Source: DATAVB01 sp036267955
Lineage (GTDB): Bacteria; Actinomycetota; Actinomycetes; Mycobacteriales; QHCD01
Direction: 5' to 3'
Length of the DNA: 64,000 bases
NCBI GenBank assembly: GCA_036267955.1
Contig: DATAVB010000076.1
Location: forward strand, 18,109 to 82,108
In this document: positions 1 to 7,483 of the stretch, piece by piece
Numbering within the stretch: position 1 is the first letter of the stretch
Layout: every line of letters starts with the position of its first letter
Position numbers and translations under genes: made by a program
The notes under the pieces: generated by a model
The model's input: the letters and a program-made list of their open reading frames with translations, nothing else
The model's database searches: none
Told to the model about the DNA's origin: nothing

Positions 1-332
1 CGCGACAGGTGGTTGAGCTTGCCGACCAGCTGCAGGTTTTCCCGGCCGGTGAGGTTTTCATCGACGGCCGCGTTCTGCCCGGCCAGCCCGATCAACCGGC
101 GCACCGCGTCCGGATGCTCCACGACATTGACGCCGGCCACCTCGGCCCGGCCGGAGTCCGGCTGCAGCAGCGTGGTCAGCACCCGCACCGCGGTGGTCTT
201 GCCGGCGCCGTTGGGCCCGAGCAGGCCCAACACGGTGCCCGCCTCGACCGTGAGGCTCACCCCGTCCAGCGCTCGCACGCCGCCACGGTAGGTCTTGACC
301 AGATTCTCGGCGACGACCGCCGGCGCGCTCAT
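1..332 (-). CDS. ABC transporter ATP-binding protein (DrrA-like), N-terminal part
   Basis: Only the first 110 codons are present; the gene runs off the left edge. Translation from the ATG at 332 reads MSAPAVVAENLVKTYRGG and continues into a Walker A motif GPNGAGKTT (about residues 39-47), followed by a Q-loop region (LAGQNAAVDENLTGRENL, about residue 87 on). This is the nucleotide-binding domain of an ABC-2 type exporter of the daunorubicin-resistance (DrrA/CcmA) type, which hydrolyses ATP at the inner membrane face to drive a permease, probably encoded beyond the edge. Substrate cannot be inferred. A 15-bp repeat array lies directly upstream of the start and may be regulatory. Family assignment is firm; completeness and downstream partner are unknown. 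Confidence 0.85.
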   Translation of the reverse strand, partial: MSAPAVVAENLVKTYRGGVRALDGVSLTVEAGTVLGLLGPNGAGKTTAVRVLTTLLQPDSGRAEVAGVNVVEHPDAVRRLIGLAGQNAAVDENLTGRENLQLVGKLNHLS

Positions 333-345
333 CGCGCACCCGAAC

Positions 346-405
346 CGGACACCACTGAACCGGACTGGATCAAACCGGACTGGATCAAACCGGACTGGAT
401 CGAAC
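346..405. repeat. 15-bp tandem repeat array (4 units)
   Basis: Four consecutive 15-bp units begin at 346, 361, 376 and 391. Units 2 and 3 are identical (CGGACTGGATCAAAC), unit 4 differs by one base and unit 1 is degenerate. The array begins 13 bases upstream of the ATG of the ABC ATPase on the minus strand, so it lies in its leader or promoter. It could be an operator array or a neutral slippage product. Confidence 0.85.
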
Positions 406-591
406 GGGAAAGCACCCGGGAAATCGTATTCACCCGCGCAGGGTATCCGGACCGGCCGACAAAAGCCGCCAGAGTTTTCCACGGGCGAACAAATTCGTCC
501 GTCGCAACGTCCGTAATGCGCCGGCGAGCCCGGGTCTTTATTGGGACATCCGACAAATTACTGAGCACAGGAAGATATCTGTCCGTCGCAT

Positions 592-801
592 TCATGCCGG
601 CCTGCGGTCGATCCGCGACCGCCCCGCCGATTGGGCCAGGACGCGCGCGGCCGTCCACAGCTGAAAACGCTCGGCCAGCGTCATTCGCGAATAGTCCTCG
701 GCATCGAGGTCGGTGCAGGTGGCCCGCACCCACCGCAGCGCGGGATGCGAGAGCCCCGGAACCGGTGGTCGGGTGGAGCGGGCGGCGATCGGCTCTGTCA
801 T
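592..801 (-). CDS. small hypothetical protein (69 aa)
   Basis: A 69-residue reading frame starts at the ATG at 801 (MTEPIAARSTRPPVPGL) and ends at 592. The product is soluble and charged, with Arg/Ala-rich helices (AERFQLWTAARVLAQSAGRSR); there are no membrane segments or recognisable motif. The frame stays open upstream to 912, but that extension would run through the inverted repeat at 849-910, so the internal ATG is preferred. No strong ribosome binding site is visible. It lies downstream of glyS on the same strand. It may be a real lineage-specific small protein; function unknown. Confidence 0.4.
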   Translation of the reverse strand: MTEPIAARSTRPPVPGLSHPALRWVRATCTDLDAEDYSRMTLAERFQLWTAARVLAQSAGRSRIDRRPA

Positions 802-848
802 GTCCGGAACCGTATGACCGGGCACCGACAATTCCGCCGCCGTTCCGC

Positions 849-910
849 GTTGATCATGCGGAAACTGTTGCGGACACGCCGGTACGGGCAACAGTGTCCG
901 CATGATCAAC
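849..910. repeat. Inverted repeat, family B copy 1
   Basis: Arms at 849-871 and 888-910 match at 22 of 23 positions; the left arm starts GTTGATCATGCGG. The loop contains GACACGCCG, which recurs in the loops of the copies near 12.7 and 23.2 kb. It lies about 40 bases past the glyS stop. There is no T-tract, so terminator activity is possible but not shown. Confidence 0.85.
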
Positions 911-951
911 ACCGGCTGGGCGGGGCTCAGCCGAGGCTGGGTCGGCGAGGC

Positions 952-2331
952 TCAGCAGCCGATCAGCCGGCTGCCCAGGTACGCCTCGACGGCGTCCAGG
1001 CCCACCCGCTCCTGGCTCATCGTGTCGCGGTCGCGGATGGTCACGGCCTGGTCCTCGAGCGTGTCGAAGTCGACGGTGACGCAGAACGGGGTGCCGATCT
1101 CGTCCTGCCGGCGGTAACGCCGGCCGATCGCGCCGGCGTCGTCGAACTCCACATTCCAGTGCCGGCGCAGCATTGTGGCCAGATCCTTGGCCTTCGGCGA
1201 CAGGTCCGCGTTGCGGGACAGCGGCAGCACCGCAGCCTTGACCGGCGACAACCGCGGGTCGAACCGCATCACGGTCCGCTTCTCCAGCTTGCCCTTCGCG
1301 TTCGGCGCCTCGTCCTCGACGTAGGCCTCCAGCATGAACGCGAGCATCGCCCGGTTGACGCCGAGCGCCGGCTCGATCACGTACGGCGTCCAGCGCTCAC
1401 CCGACTCCTGATCGAAGTACGACAGGTCGACGCCGGAGTGCTGCGAGTGGGTCTTCAGGTCGAAATCGGTCCGGTTGGCGATGCCTTCCAGTTCGTCGAA
1501 TTCCTTGCCGCCGAAATTGAAGCGGTATTCGATGTCGACGGTGCGCTTGGAATAGTGCGACAGCTTTTCCTTCGGGTGCTCATATAGGCGAATGCTGTCC
1601 TTGGCCACGCCGAGATCGGTGAACCAGCGCACCCGCTCCTCGATCCAGTACTGGTGCCACTCCTCGTCCGAGCCGGGCTTGACGAAGAATTCCATCTCCA
1701 TCTGCTCGAATTCACGGGTCCGGAAAATGAAATTTCCGGGCGTGATTTCGTTGCGGAAAGACTTGCCGATCTGGCCGATGCCGAACGGCGGCTTCTTCCG
1801 GGCCGAGGCCTGCACCAGCGCATAGTTGATGAAGATGCCCTGCGCCGTCTCCGGCCGCAGGTAGGCCAGCCCCGACTCGTCCTCGGTCGGGCCGAGGTGG
1901 GTGCGCAGCATTCCGTTGAACTGGCGGGGCTCGGTGAACGCGCCGCGGGTGCCGCAGTTGGGACAGACCAGATCGGCCAGTCCGTTTGCCGGCGGCTTGC
2001 CGTGCTTGGCCTCGTACGCCTCTTCCAGGTGGTCGGCCCGGAACCGCTTGTGGCACGAGCGGCACTCGGTCAGCGGGTCGGTGAAGGCGTTGACGTGGCC
2101 GGAGGCCTCCCACACCTCGCGGGCCAGGATCACGCTGGAGTCCAGGCCGACGATGTCGTCCCGGCCGGTGATCATCGTCTTCCACCACTGGCGCTTGACG
2201 TTGTCCTTCAACTCGACACCGAGCGGGCCGTAATCCCAGGCGGACCGTTGGCCACCGTAGATTTCGCTGCAGGGAAAGACGAATCCCCGGCGCTTGGAGA
2301 GACTGACAAGAGCGTCGATGCGATCGGCCAC
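952..2331 (-). CDS. glyS: Glycyl-tRNA synthetase (class II, homodimeric type)
   Basis: Charges tRNA-Gly with glycine in the cytoplasm using ATP. The 459-residue protein starts MADRIDALVSLSKRRGFVFP and shows the features of the single-chain GlyRS: the SEIYGGQRSAWDYGPLG opening, class II motif 2 (FRNEITPGNFIFRTREFEQMEMEFF), motif 3 near residues 320-340 (EPALGVNRAMLAF), two CxxC pairs in the insertion (CRSCHKRF and CPNCGTRG), and a C-terminal anticodon-binding domain. Length fits the bacterial family (about 460). The start is a GTG, with GGAG about 9 bases upstream. No T-box leader is visible in the 100 bases before it. It lies downstream of the membrane-anchored paralogue cluster on the same strand and is followed by a family B inverted repeat. 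Confidence 0.97.
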   Translation of the reverse strand: MADRIDALVSLSKRRGFVFPCSEIYGGQRSAWDYGPLGVELKDNVKRQWWKTMITGRDDIVGLDSSVILAREVWEASGHVNAFTDPLTECRSCHKRFRADHLEEAYEAKHGKPPANGLADLVCPNCGTRGAFTEPRQFNGMLRTHLGPTEDESGLAYLRPETAQGIFINYALVQASARKKPPFGIGQIGKSFRNEITPGNFIFRTREFEQMEMEFFVKPGSDEEWHQYWIEERVRWFTDLGVAKDSIRLYEHPKEKLSHYSKRTVDIEYRFNFGGKEFDELEGIANRTDFDLKTHSQHSGVDLSYFDQESGERWTPYVIEPALGVNRAMLAFMLEAYVEDEAPNAKGKLEKRTVMRFDPRLSPVKAAVLPLSRNADLSPKAKDLATMLRRHWNVEFDDAGAIGRRYRRQDEIGTPFCVTVDFDTLEDQAVTIRDRDTMSQERVGLDAVEAYLGSRLIGC

Positions 2332-2434
2332 GAGAAATGCTCCATCCGGCTGGCGGTCGGCGGTGTGATCGGCGGTACCACAGACAGCTCGGGTACCACT
2401 CGATGTCGGAGGCGTCAGCGTACCCGGCGCCCGC

Positions 2435-2911
2435 TCAGGTCAGCGAACCAATACCGCAGACGCGGTCGTGACCGTTCTCTTCCAGGACAAACAGGTCGAA
2501 GGACTTCGGCCCGGCGGCCCGGGTCTGCAGCGTCACGGCCACGGCGGTGCCTTCCTTGCCGTCACTCACCCGCCGCACCTTGCCCTTGTCCTGCACGGAG
2601 TAGCTCGTGATGTCCGTCGGGCCGACACCCAACTCCTTCGCCACCCCGGCCGAGTGCGGCTGGCTCGTCCGTTCGGCGGCACAGCGCCATTTGTCGACGT
2701 CCTTGCCGTCCCGGAAATCGGTCAGCAGCGTCTTGACCACGGCACTCGGACTGGCGTCCGGGTCCGGCTTGACGACGGTGAACAGCAGGATCGCACCAAC
2801 GACCGCAAGGACGACCAGTACGACCGTGAGCACGATGGGCAGCCGCGACGGGGCGGCTGGGCCCGGTCGCGGCGGGCCGGGCGGTGGCGGTGGGCCGCCA
2901 GGTCCGGTCAT
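2435..2911 (-). CDS. Membrane-anchored secreted-domain protein, paralogue 1
   Basis: A 158-residue protein with a proline/glycine cytoplasmic tail (MTGPGGPPPPPGPPRPGP), one transmembrane helix (about residues 24-46, LPIVLTVVLVVLAVVGAILL) and an extracytoplasmic domain of about 110 residues that resembles the small DUF4878/NTF2-like fold. Two cysteines (KWRC and RVCGIG) occupy the same places as in the two following paralogues and may form a disulfide. The ATG at 2911 is chosen over an upstream in-frame start because GGGAGGAGC lies just before it. Function unknown. It is the last and shortest of three tandem copies. Confidence 0.75.
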   Translation of the reverse strand: MTGPGGPPPPPGPPRPGPAAPSRLPIVLTVVLVVLAVVGAILLFTVVKPDPDASPSAVVKTLLTDFRDGKDVDKWRCAAERTSQPHSAGVAKELGVGPTDITSYSVQDKGKVRRVSDGKEGTAVAVTLQTRAAGPKSFDLFVLEENGHDRVCGIGSLT

Positions 2912-3036
2912 CGGTGCTCCTCCCAGGAAACGCTGGCCGTCACAACGGCCTCGCAGCGAGTCCAGTGACCGACGATGATGACGCATTCGGCACCGGTGCG
3001 CACGCGCGACCCGGCGCTTACGGCGGGCGGCTTCAC

Positions 3037-3567
3037 TCAGGAACCGGCTGCCGCTCCCAGCGGCGTTCCGCCGCCCAGGTCGCAGATCTTCCAGGTGCCG
3101 CCCTGCCGGGTCGCCAGCACCGTCACGCCGGAGGAGTCACCGTCCACATCGGTCAGCGTGAGGTCGACGTCGGCCTGGTCGCCGTGCGCCGTGGTCCGCT
3201 GGACGTGGAAATCCTTCAGCTGTGACATCAGGCTCAACACCACGCTGTTGGTGTCGGACTCGCTCATACCGGCACAGACGGCGTTCCGGGCGGCGGGAAC
3301 GTCGGCGTCCCTGGCCGCGGTGAGGAAGGAGGTGACCGCATCTTTCGGCGAGAAGCCGGGCCGCCGGCCCGCGTCGTCGCGCCCCACGAACACCGCGAGG
3401 CCGACAACGACGAGCGCCACGACAACGATCGCACCGAGCACGGTCGGCCGGGTACGGATATCCACAGTGGACAGCCAGTCCGAACGCGGCTCGGCCGGCT
3501 CCGGGGCGGGCTCCGGCAGGCTGACGATGGCCCGTTCAACCGGGCGCGTGTCAGACGTGATGGTCAC
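3037..3567 (-). CDS. Membrane-anchored secreted-domain protein, paralogue 2
   Basis: A 176-residue paralogue of its two neighbours. A charged/proline N-terminal tail of about 38 residues precedes a single membrane helix (PTVLGAIVVVALVVVGLAVFVG, about residues 41-62). The outside domain opens with FSPKDAVTSFLTAARDAD, closely matching the third paralogue's SPKGVVTSFLNAAKDND, and has the conserved cysteine pair (AVCAGMS and KICDLGG). The fold is probably NTF2-like (DUF4878 type); no catalytic residues can be named. The start is GTG at 3567. It lies between paralogues 1 and 3 on the same strand with gaps of about 125 and 160 bases, so all three may be transcribed together. Function unknown. Confidence 0.75.
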   Translation of the reverse strand: MTITSDTRPVERAIVSLPEPAPEPAEPRSDWLSTVDIRTRPTVLGAIVVVALVVVGLAVFVGRDDAGRRPGFSPKDAVTSFLTAARDADVPAARNAVCAGMSESDTNSVVLSLMSQLKDFHVQRTTAHGDQADVDLTLTDVDGDSSGVTVLATRQGGTWKICDLGGGTPLGAAAGS

Positions 3568-3729
3568 GCGATCTCCCTGCTCGTCGGCGGCCCTGCATCG
3601 GCCGCCGTCCGGATGAAATACAAACGACCGCGCCGTGGCTCTCCAATTCAGCGGAGAGCCACGGCCGGTCGGTAGGGCTATCGGAGCGGCAATCGGAAAC
3701 GTCTGTTGACCGCCGCTGCCGTTCGCAGT

Positions 3730-4623
3730 CTAACCGTTGGCTTTGCTGGGGAATCCGCTGGGCAGGTCGGGGAAACCGCTGGGCAGGCTGGGCAGATTGC
3801 TGGGAAGCTTGCCCCCGCCGTTGCTCCCGCCATTGCTGCCACCGTTGCCGCCGCCCGTATCCGGCGAGGCGCTGCCGGAATCGAAGCAGACCTTCCAGTC
3901 GCCGCTCTCCTTCTTGGTGTTGAAGGTTGCCGGCTGATTGCTCGCCTTGCTGGTGGTGATGGACGCGGTGACGACGGCGGTGTCGCCGTTCTGCTTGACG
4001 CCCTTGATGGAGAAACTCTTCAGAGCTTCGCCGCCGATCGACGCGTTGCCCTTGATCTCGCTCTGGGACGCCTTGCACACCAGCTTCTTCGCGGCGCCGG
4101 CGTCGTTGTCCTTGGCGGCATTGAGGAAGGAGGTCACCACGCCCTTCGGCGAGGAGGTGTCCTTCTTGTCATTGCCCTTGAAGACGAAGAAGAAGAGAAG
4201 CAGCCCGACCGCGACGAGTACGAGCACACCGCCGCCGGCCAACCACGGCGCCTTGCTCTTCGACGGCGGGGCACCGTAACCGCCCTGCTGCGGGTACTGG
4301 CCGGGCTGCTGCTGGCCGTAAGGCTGTTGCCCGTATCCCTGCTGCTGGCCATAACCGGGCTGCTGCTGTCCGTACCCTGGCTGCTGCTGTCCGTATCCCT
4401 GCTGCTGGCCCGGCTGTTGCCCGTACCCCGGCTGCTGGCCCGGCTGTTGCCCGTACCCTGGCGGCTGCTGGCCATATCCCGGCTGTTGCCCGGGCTGCTG
4501 CTGGCCATATCCCGGTTGCTGGCCGTACCCGGGCTGCTGCCCAGGCTGCTGACCCGACGGGGGGCCGTACGGCGGCTGACCGCCCTGGTCTGGCGGCGGG
4601 CCGTAGCCAGGTGGGGTGCTCAT
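3730..4623 (-). CDS. Gln/Gly/Pro/Tyr-rich membrane-anchored protein, paralogue 3
   Basis: A 297-residue protein with three parts. Residues 1-115 form a cytoplasmic low-complexity tail built from repeated YGQQ/PGQQPGYGQQ units. A transmembrane helix follows (APWLAGGGVLVLVAVGLLLF). The extracytoplasmic domain contains SPKGVVTSFLNAAKDND and the two conserved cysteines (LVCKAS, KVCFDSG), then a Gly/Asn/Ser-rich C-terminal tail. Such aromatic Gly/Gln-rich tails are common on actinobacterial membrane proteins and can self-associate, but that is inference here. AGGAG lies 9 bases before the ATG at 4623. It is the largest of three tandem paralogues. Function unknown. Confidence 0.8.
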   Translation of the reverse strand: MSTPPGYGPPPDQGGQPPYGPPSGQQPGQQPGYGQQPGYGQQQPGQQPGYGQQPPGYGQQPGQQPGYGQQPGQQQGYGQQQPGYGQQQPGYGQQQGYGQQPYGQQQPGQYPQQGGYGAPPSKSKAPWLAGGGVLVLVAVGLLLFFFVFKGNDKKDTSSPKGVVTSFLNAAKDNDAGAAKKLVCKASQSEIKGNASIGGEALKSFSIKGVKQNGDTAVVTASITTSKASNQPATFNTKKESGDWKVCFDSGSASPDTGGGNGGSNGGSNGGGKLPSNLPSLPSGFPDLPSGFPSKANG

Positions 4624-4722
4624 GTCGTATATCTCCTGTCGATAACGTACGGCTTGCGAGTTCGCATTGTGGACGATCGGCTCATCCGATAACGAACCGA
4701 CCCGGCAAGCGTTACTGCCGGC

Positions 4723-5025
4723 CTATCGATGTCCGCCCTGCTCATCGGCGACTACGACCTCGAAGGCGGTCGCCTCGTTCCGTGCCGTCGACAGGAACCT
4801 GCCAGCGTCGGCCCGGACCTCGACGCTGGACAGCGCCCGCCGGTAGGAGCCGGCACCCTCCCACTCCGTGCCGAGCACCCATTCGGTCGGCTCATCCGCC
4901 GCCCGCCCCAGCCAGCCCCGCCGGTAACCCGGCCGGTCGCGCAGCACGGCGAGCACGGCGCGCGCTGAGGCCAGAAAGGACTCCTCGCCGTCGGGTCCGG
5001 AGTCGAATCGGAACAACGCGATCAC
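4723..5025 (-). CDS. Antibiotic-biosynthesis-monooxygenase-like (ABM fold) protein
   Basis: A 100-residue protein beginning VIALFRFDSGPDGEESFLA from the GTG at 5025. The pattern of a beta strand, a helix rich in Ala/Arg (FLASARAVLAVLRDRPGYRRG), a strand ending in WVLGTEWEGAGSYRRAL, and a final strand EATAFEVVVA fits the dimeric ferredoxin-like ABM family, which includes small heme-degrading and polyketide-oxidising enzymes. The frame continues upstream to 5181, but that stretch overlaps the divergent promoter region and lacks the fold; GGGAGC precedes the GTG. Substrate unknown. The assignment rests on overall pattern only. Confidence 0.6.
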   Translation of the reverse strand: MIALFRFDSGPDGEESFLASARAVLAVLRDRPGYRRGWLGRAADEPTEWVLGTEWEGAGSYRRALSSVEVRADAGRFLSTARNEATAFEVVVADEQGGHR

Positions 5026-5179
5026 AGAGCGGCTCCCGCGGATCACCCGGCGCGGCTGACGCGCCAGAATAGAGAACGCCAGAATAGGAGGCCGACGAGT
5101 CGGTCGATCGTCCGCGTCGATGGTCTGCGCTGACTTGACTTTATTGACTGAGCCGCGCCCATCCAGAAAGCTGCCGCAC

Positions 5180-5464
5180 ATGCCGTTGATCCCGCGTAAC
5201 GCCGTCGAGGAGCGCAGTGCCGTGGTGCTGGTCTACCTGCGCGGCCTGCCCCGATGGGTCGTCGCCGCCGTCGTGGCGGCCCTGGTGCTCGGTGGCCTCT
5301 TCGCTCACGGCGCGGTCTCGGCCTTATTGCTACTGGTGATCGCCGCCGTCGCCGGCTGGTTGTGCTACCTCAGTTGGCCGCGGGCGGCTCCCCCGGCCCG
5401 GACCGCCCGGTGCGTCATCCTGCTGTTGCTCGTCGTTGTCGCGATGCTGCGCATCGCGATCTGA
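5180..5464 (+). CDS. Small two/three-helix membrane protein
   Basis: A 94-residue protein starting MPLIPRNAVEERSAVVLVYL at the ATG at 5180. Three hydrophobic stretches are visible (WVVAAVVAALVLGGLFAHG, VSALLLLVIAAVAGWLCYL and CVILLLLVVVAMLRIAI), so it is an integral membrane protein with almost no soluble part. Similar small proteins of unknown function are common in actinobacteria. The frame is open back to 5120, but the later ATG gives a natural short N-terminus. It is transcribed divergently from the ABM-like gene. The intergenic region carries two close TTGACT sequences (about 5135 and 5144) that could be a promoter element. Confidence 0.65.
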   Translation: MPLIPRNAVEERSAVVLVYLRGLPRWVVAAVVAALVLGGLFAHGAVSALLLLVIAAVAGWLCYLSWPRAAPPARTARCVILLLLVVVAMLRIAI

Positions 5465-5570
5465 ACGCTCGCCCGAGTGATGCTCAGTTACGCGTGGAAA
5501 ACACGAAACCAAGCCGCCCCTCGTACCCTCGAAGCAGGGCACCAAACGGACACGGATCTAGGGACTGCCT

Positions 5571-5813
5571 GTGGAGCCTGATCGCTCGGCAGTAGGCTGC
5601 GTCGGCTTGCTCACGGTTGCCACGCGAGGAGCGGACGGCCCAGGAGAGGTATTTCTGCGGATCCGAGGCGGATCAGAGAGCTATCTGGCGTGGTCGGACG
5701 AGCCGCTCGCGACGAACACCTGGGTACTGGTGGTCGAGTCGCGTGGGGCGCGTGCGGTCGATGTCGTTCAGTGGGTCGGCGAGCCCGACCTCCCGCTTGA
5801 CCTTTTCGATTAG
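5571..5813 (+). CDS. Short NfeD-like OB-fold protein
   Basis: An 80-residue soluble protein starting at GTG 5571 (MEPDRSAVGCVGLLTVATRG). The succession of short strands around GPGEVFLRIRGGSESYLAWSD and TNTWVLVVESRGARAVDVVQW fits the small beta-barrel OB fold found at the C-terminus of NfeD proteins. NfeD proteins are known to be encoded next to SPFH/flotillin genes, and this gene ends 9 bases before a flotillin gene. No membrane helices or protease domain are present, so it would be the minimal soluble form. It probably assists or modulates the flotillin scaffold. The family call is inferred mainly from context and strand pattern. Confidence 0.6.
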   Translation: MEPDRSAVGCVGLLTVATRGADGPGEVFLRIRGGSESYLAWSDEPLATNTWVLVVESRGARAVDVVQWVGEPDLPLDLFD

Positions 5814-5822
5814 GAGTTCACG

Positions 5823-6968
5823 ATGTTCGGTTATCAGGTTCCGTCTCCCGATCAGGCGATGCTGATCGCGGGCGGCAAGGGCGCCCAGGGCAGCGCGCCG
5901 TTCCGAGTCGTCACCGGCCACGGCGCATTCGTCATCCCGTTCTTCCGCAAGGTGCGCTTCCTGACCCTCGCCATGTGCGAGGCCGAAGTGGCCGAGAACT
6001 GCGTCACCAAGCAGGGCATCGCCCTCAATGTTCGGGCCGTGATCGCGTTCAAGGTCGGCAACGACGAGGAGAGCATCGTCAACGCCGGACAGCGCTTTCT
6101 CTCCGACCAGACCCAGATGTCGGTGCTGGCCGGCCGGATCTTCTCCGGCCACCTGCGGTCGATCGTCGGCTCGATGACGGTCGAGGAGATCGTCACCGAG
6201 CGGCAGAAGCTGGCCACCGAGGTGCTCGACGGTTCCAAGGCCGAGATGGCCAAGATCGGGCTGTCCGTCGACGCGCTGCAGATCCAGTCGATCGATGACC
6301 TGAAACTGGGCTACATCGCCGCGATGGCCGCGCCGCACAACGCCGCGATCCAGCGGCAGGCCCAGATCGCCCAGGCGCAGGCCAACCAGGCCTCGGCGGA
6401 GGCCGAGCAGGAGTCGCAGCGCAAGCAGGCCGAGTACACACGGCAGACGTCCATCGTGCAGGCGCAGTACAAGGCCGAAGTGGACAAGGCCCAGGCCGAG
6501 GCGGCCCAGGCCGGCCCGCTGATGCAGGCGCAGGCACAGCGCGAGGTCATCGCGGCCCAGACCGAGCTGGCCCAGCGTTCGGCCGAGCTGCGCCAGCAGC
6601 AGCTGGTCGCCGAGGTCGTCCGGCCGGCCGAGGCTGAGGCGGAGCGAGTCCGAATTCTGGCCCAGGCCGACGCGGAGAAGATGCGGGTGCAGGCCGAGGC
6701 CGCCGCTTCCAACGACCGGGTCGCGCTGGACCGGATGCTGATCGACCAGCTGCCGCAGATCGTGAAGGAAGCCGCCGGTGGGCTCGCCGGCGCCAACGTC
6801 AACATCCTGAACGGCTCGGACGGCATGGGAGAACTCGCCGCCGGCCTGGTCAGCCAGGGCCTGTCCATTCTGGAATCGGTGAAGAAGGGCCTGGCCACCT
6901 CGAACGAGGCGCCGCCGGCGGCCGACCAGCCCGCCATCACCGCGGACGGGTACAACAACGCTCGCTGA
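5823..6968 (+). CDS. Flotillin-like SPFH/Band 7 protein
   Basis: A 381-residue flotillin-type scaffold protein. The N-terminal SPFH domain (residues about 10-190) contains MFGYQVPSPDQAMLIAGGKG, IPFFRKVRFLTLA and the conserved VLAGRIFSGHLRSIVGSMTVEEI. A long Ala/Glu/Gln-rich coiled coil (about 175-300) with repeated AQA/EAEQ units mediates oligomerisation, and a short Gly-rich tail ends the protein. Flotillins assemble at the inner membrane face and organise membrane microdomains. No classical signal peptide or obvious membrane helix is present. It follows the NfeD-like gene by 9 bases, consistent with a two-gene operon, and is closed by a hairpin terminator. Confidence 0.9.
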   Translation: MFGYQVPSPDQAMLIAGGKGAQGSAPFRVVTGHGAFVIPFFRKVRFLTLAMCEAEVAENCVTKQGIALNVRAVIAFKVGNDEESIVNAGQRFLSDQTQMSVLAGRIFSGHLRSIVGSMTVEEIVTERQKLATEVLDGSKAEMAKIGLSVDALQIQSIDDLKLGYIAAMAAPHNAAIQRQAQIAQAQANQASAEAEQESQRKQAEYTRQTSIVQAQYKAEVDKAQAEAAQAGPLMQAQAQREVIAAQTELAQRSAELRQQQLVAEVVRPAEAEAERVRILAQADAEKMRVQAEAAASNDRVALDRMLIDQLPQIVKEAAGGLAGANVNILNGSDGMGELAAGLVSQGLSILESVKKGLATSNEAPPAADQPAITADGYNNAR

Positions 6969-6982
6969 ACCTGCACCGTCTG

Positions 6983-7024
6983 ACCGGGCTGCCCGAGGAA
7001 TTCCCTTGGGCAGCCCGGTTTTCT
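6983..7024 (+). terminator. Rho-independent terminator after the flotillin gene
   Basis: A 12-bp perfect stem (ACCGGGCTGCCC at 6983-6994 and its complement at 7008-7019) with a 13-base loop is followed by TTTTCT. It starts 14 bases after the flotillin stop, and is one of only two hairpins in the window with a T-rich tail. Confidence 0.85.
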
Positions 7025-7240
7025 CTGCACGCACTGGCCGTGTCGGAGATCCTTCCATCTCGAATCGTTCCATCCCGCGCTGGAAGGCGCTTTCCCGCGC
7101 CGATCTTGAAGATAAAGCCCCATGTATCGGACATCAGTGGGCGACAACTTCAAGATCGGCGAGCAATACGGCGGTTTGTGGGTTGCCGGGTCATGCATGT
7201 TGGGCGGCGCGGCACCAGGTACGTCGGTCGAGCCTGGTTG

Positions 7241-7388
7241 GCCGATCAAAGCGCGCTTCACCCGGGCCGGCAGCTCACATCGCCGATCAAAGCGCGCTTT
7301 ACCCGGGCCGGCAGCTCACATCGCCGATCAAAGCGCGCTTTACCCGGGCCGGCAGTGCTGACAGGCGGGTAAAGCGCACTTCGATCGG
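7241..7388. repeat. Family A palindrome with tandemly expanded left arm
   Basis: A 41-bp unit beginning GCCGATCAAAGCGCGCTTTA starts at 7241, 7282 and 7323, the third copy being cut short. The arm of the third copy (7324-7345) pairs with an inverted arm at 7367-7388 with two mismatches. The same arm sequence recurs in two hairpins near 48.3 and 48.5 kb. AAAGCGCGCTTT inside the arm is itself a palindrome. The element lies between the convergent flotillin and peptidase genes. Confidence 0.9.
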
Positions 7389-7483
7389 AGCGACCGCGGT
7401 CACCGGTGCAACGATCTGAGCGGCGGGGCGGGCACCGCGGCGCGCCACCGGCTCACCACCCGTAGAACTCGCCGATCCTGGCG

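Noticed and set aside
5465..5570. Possible tRNA or small RNA in the gap after the small membrane protein
   Set aside because: No cloverleaf or conserved tRNA motif could be built by eye; nothing else supports an RNA gene.
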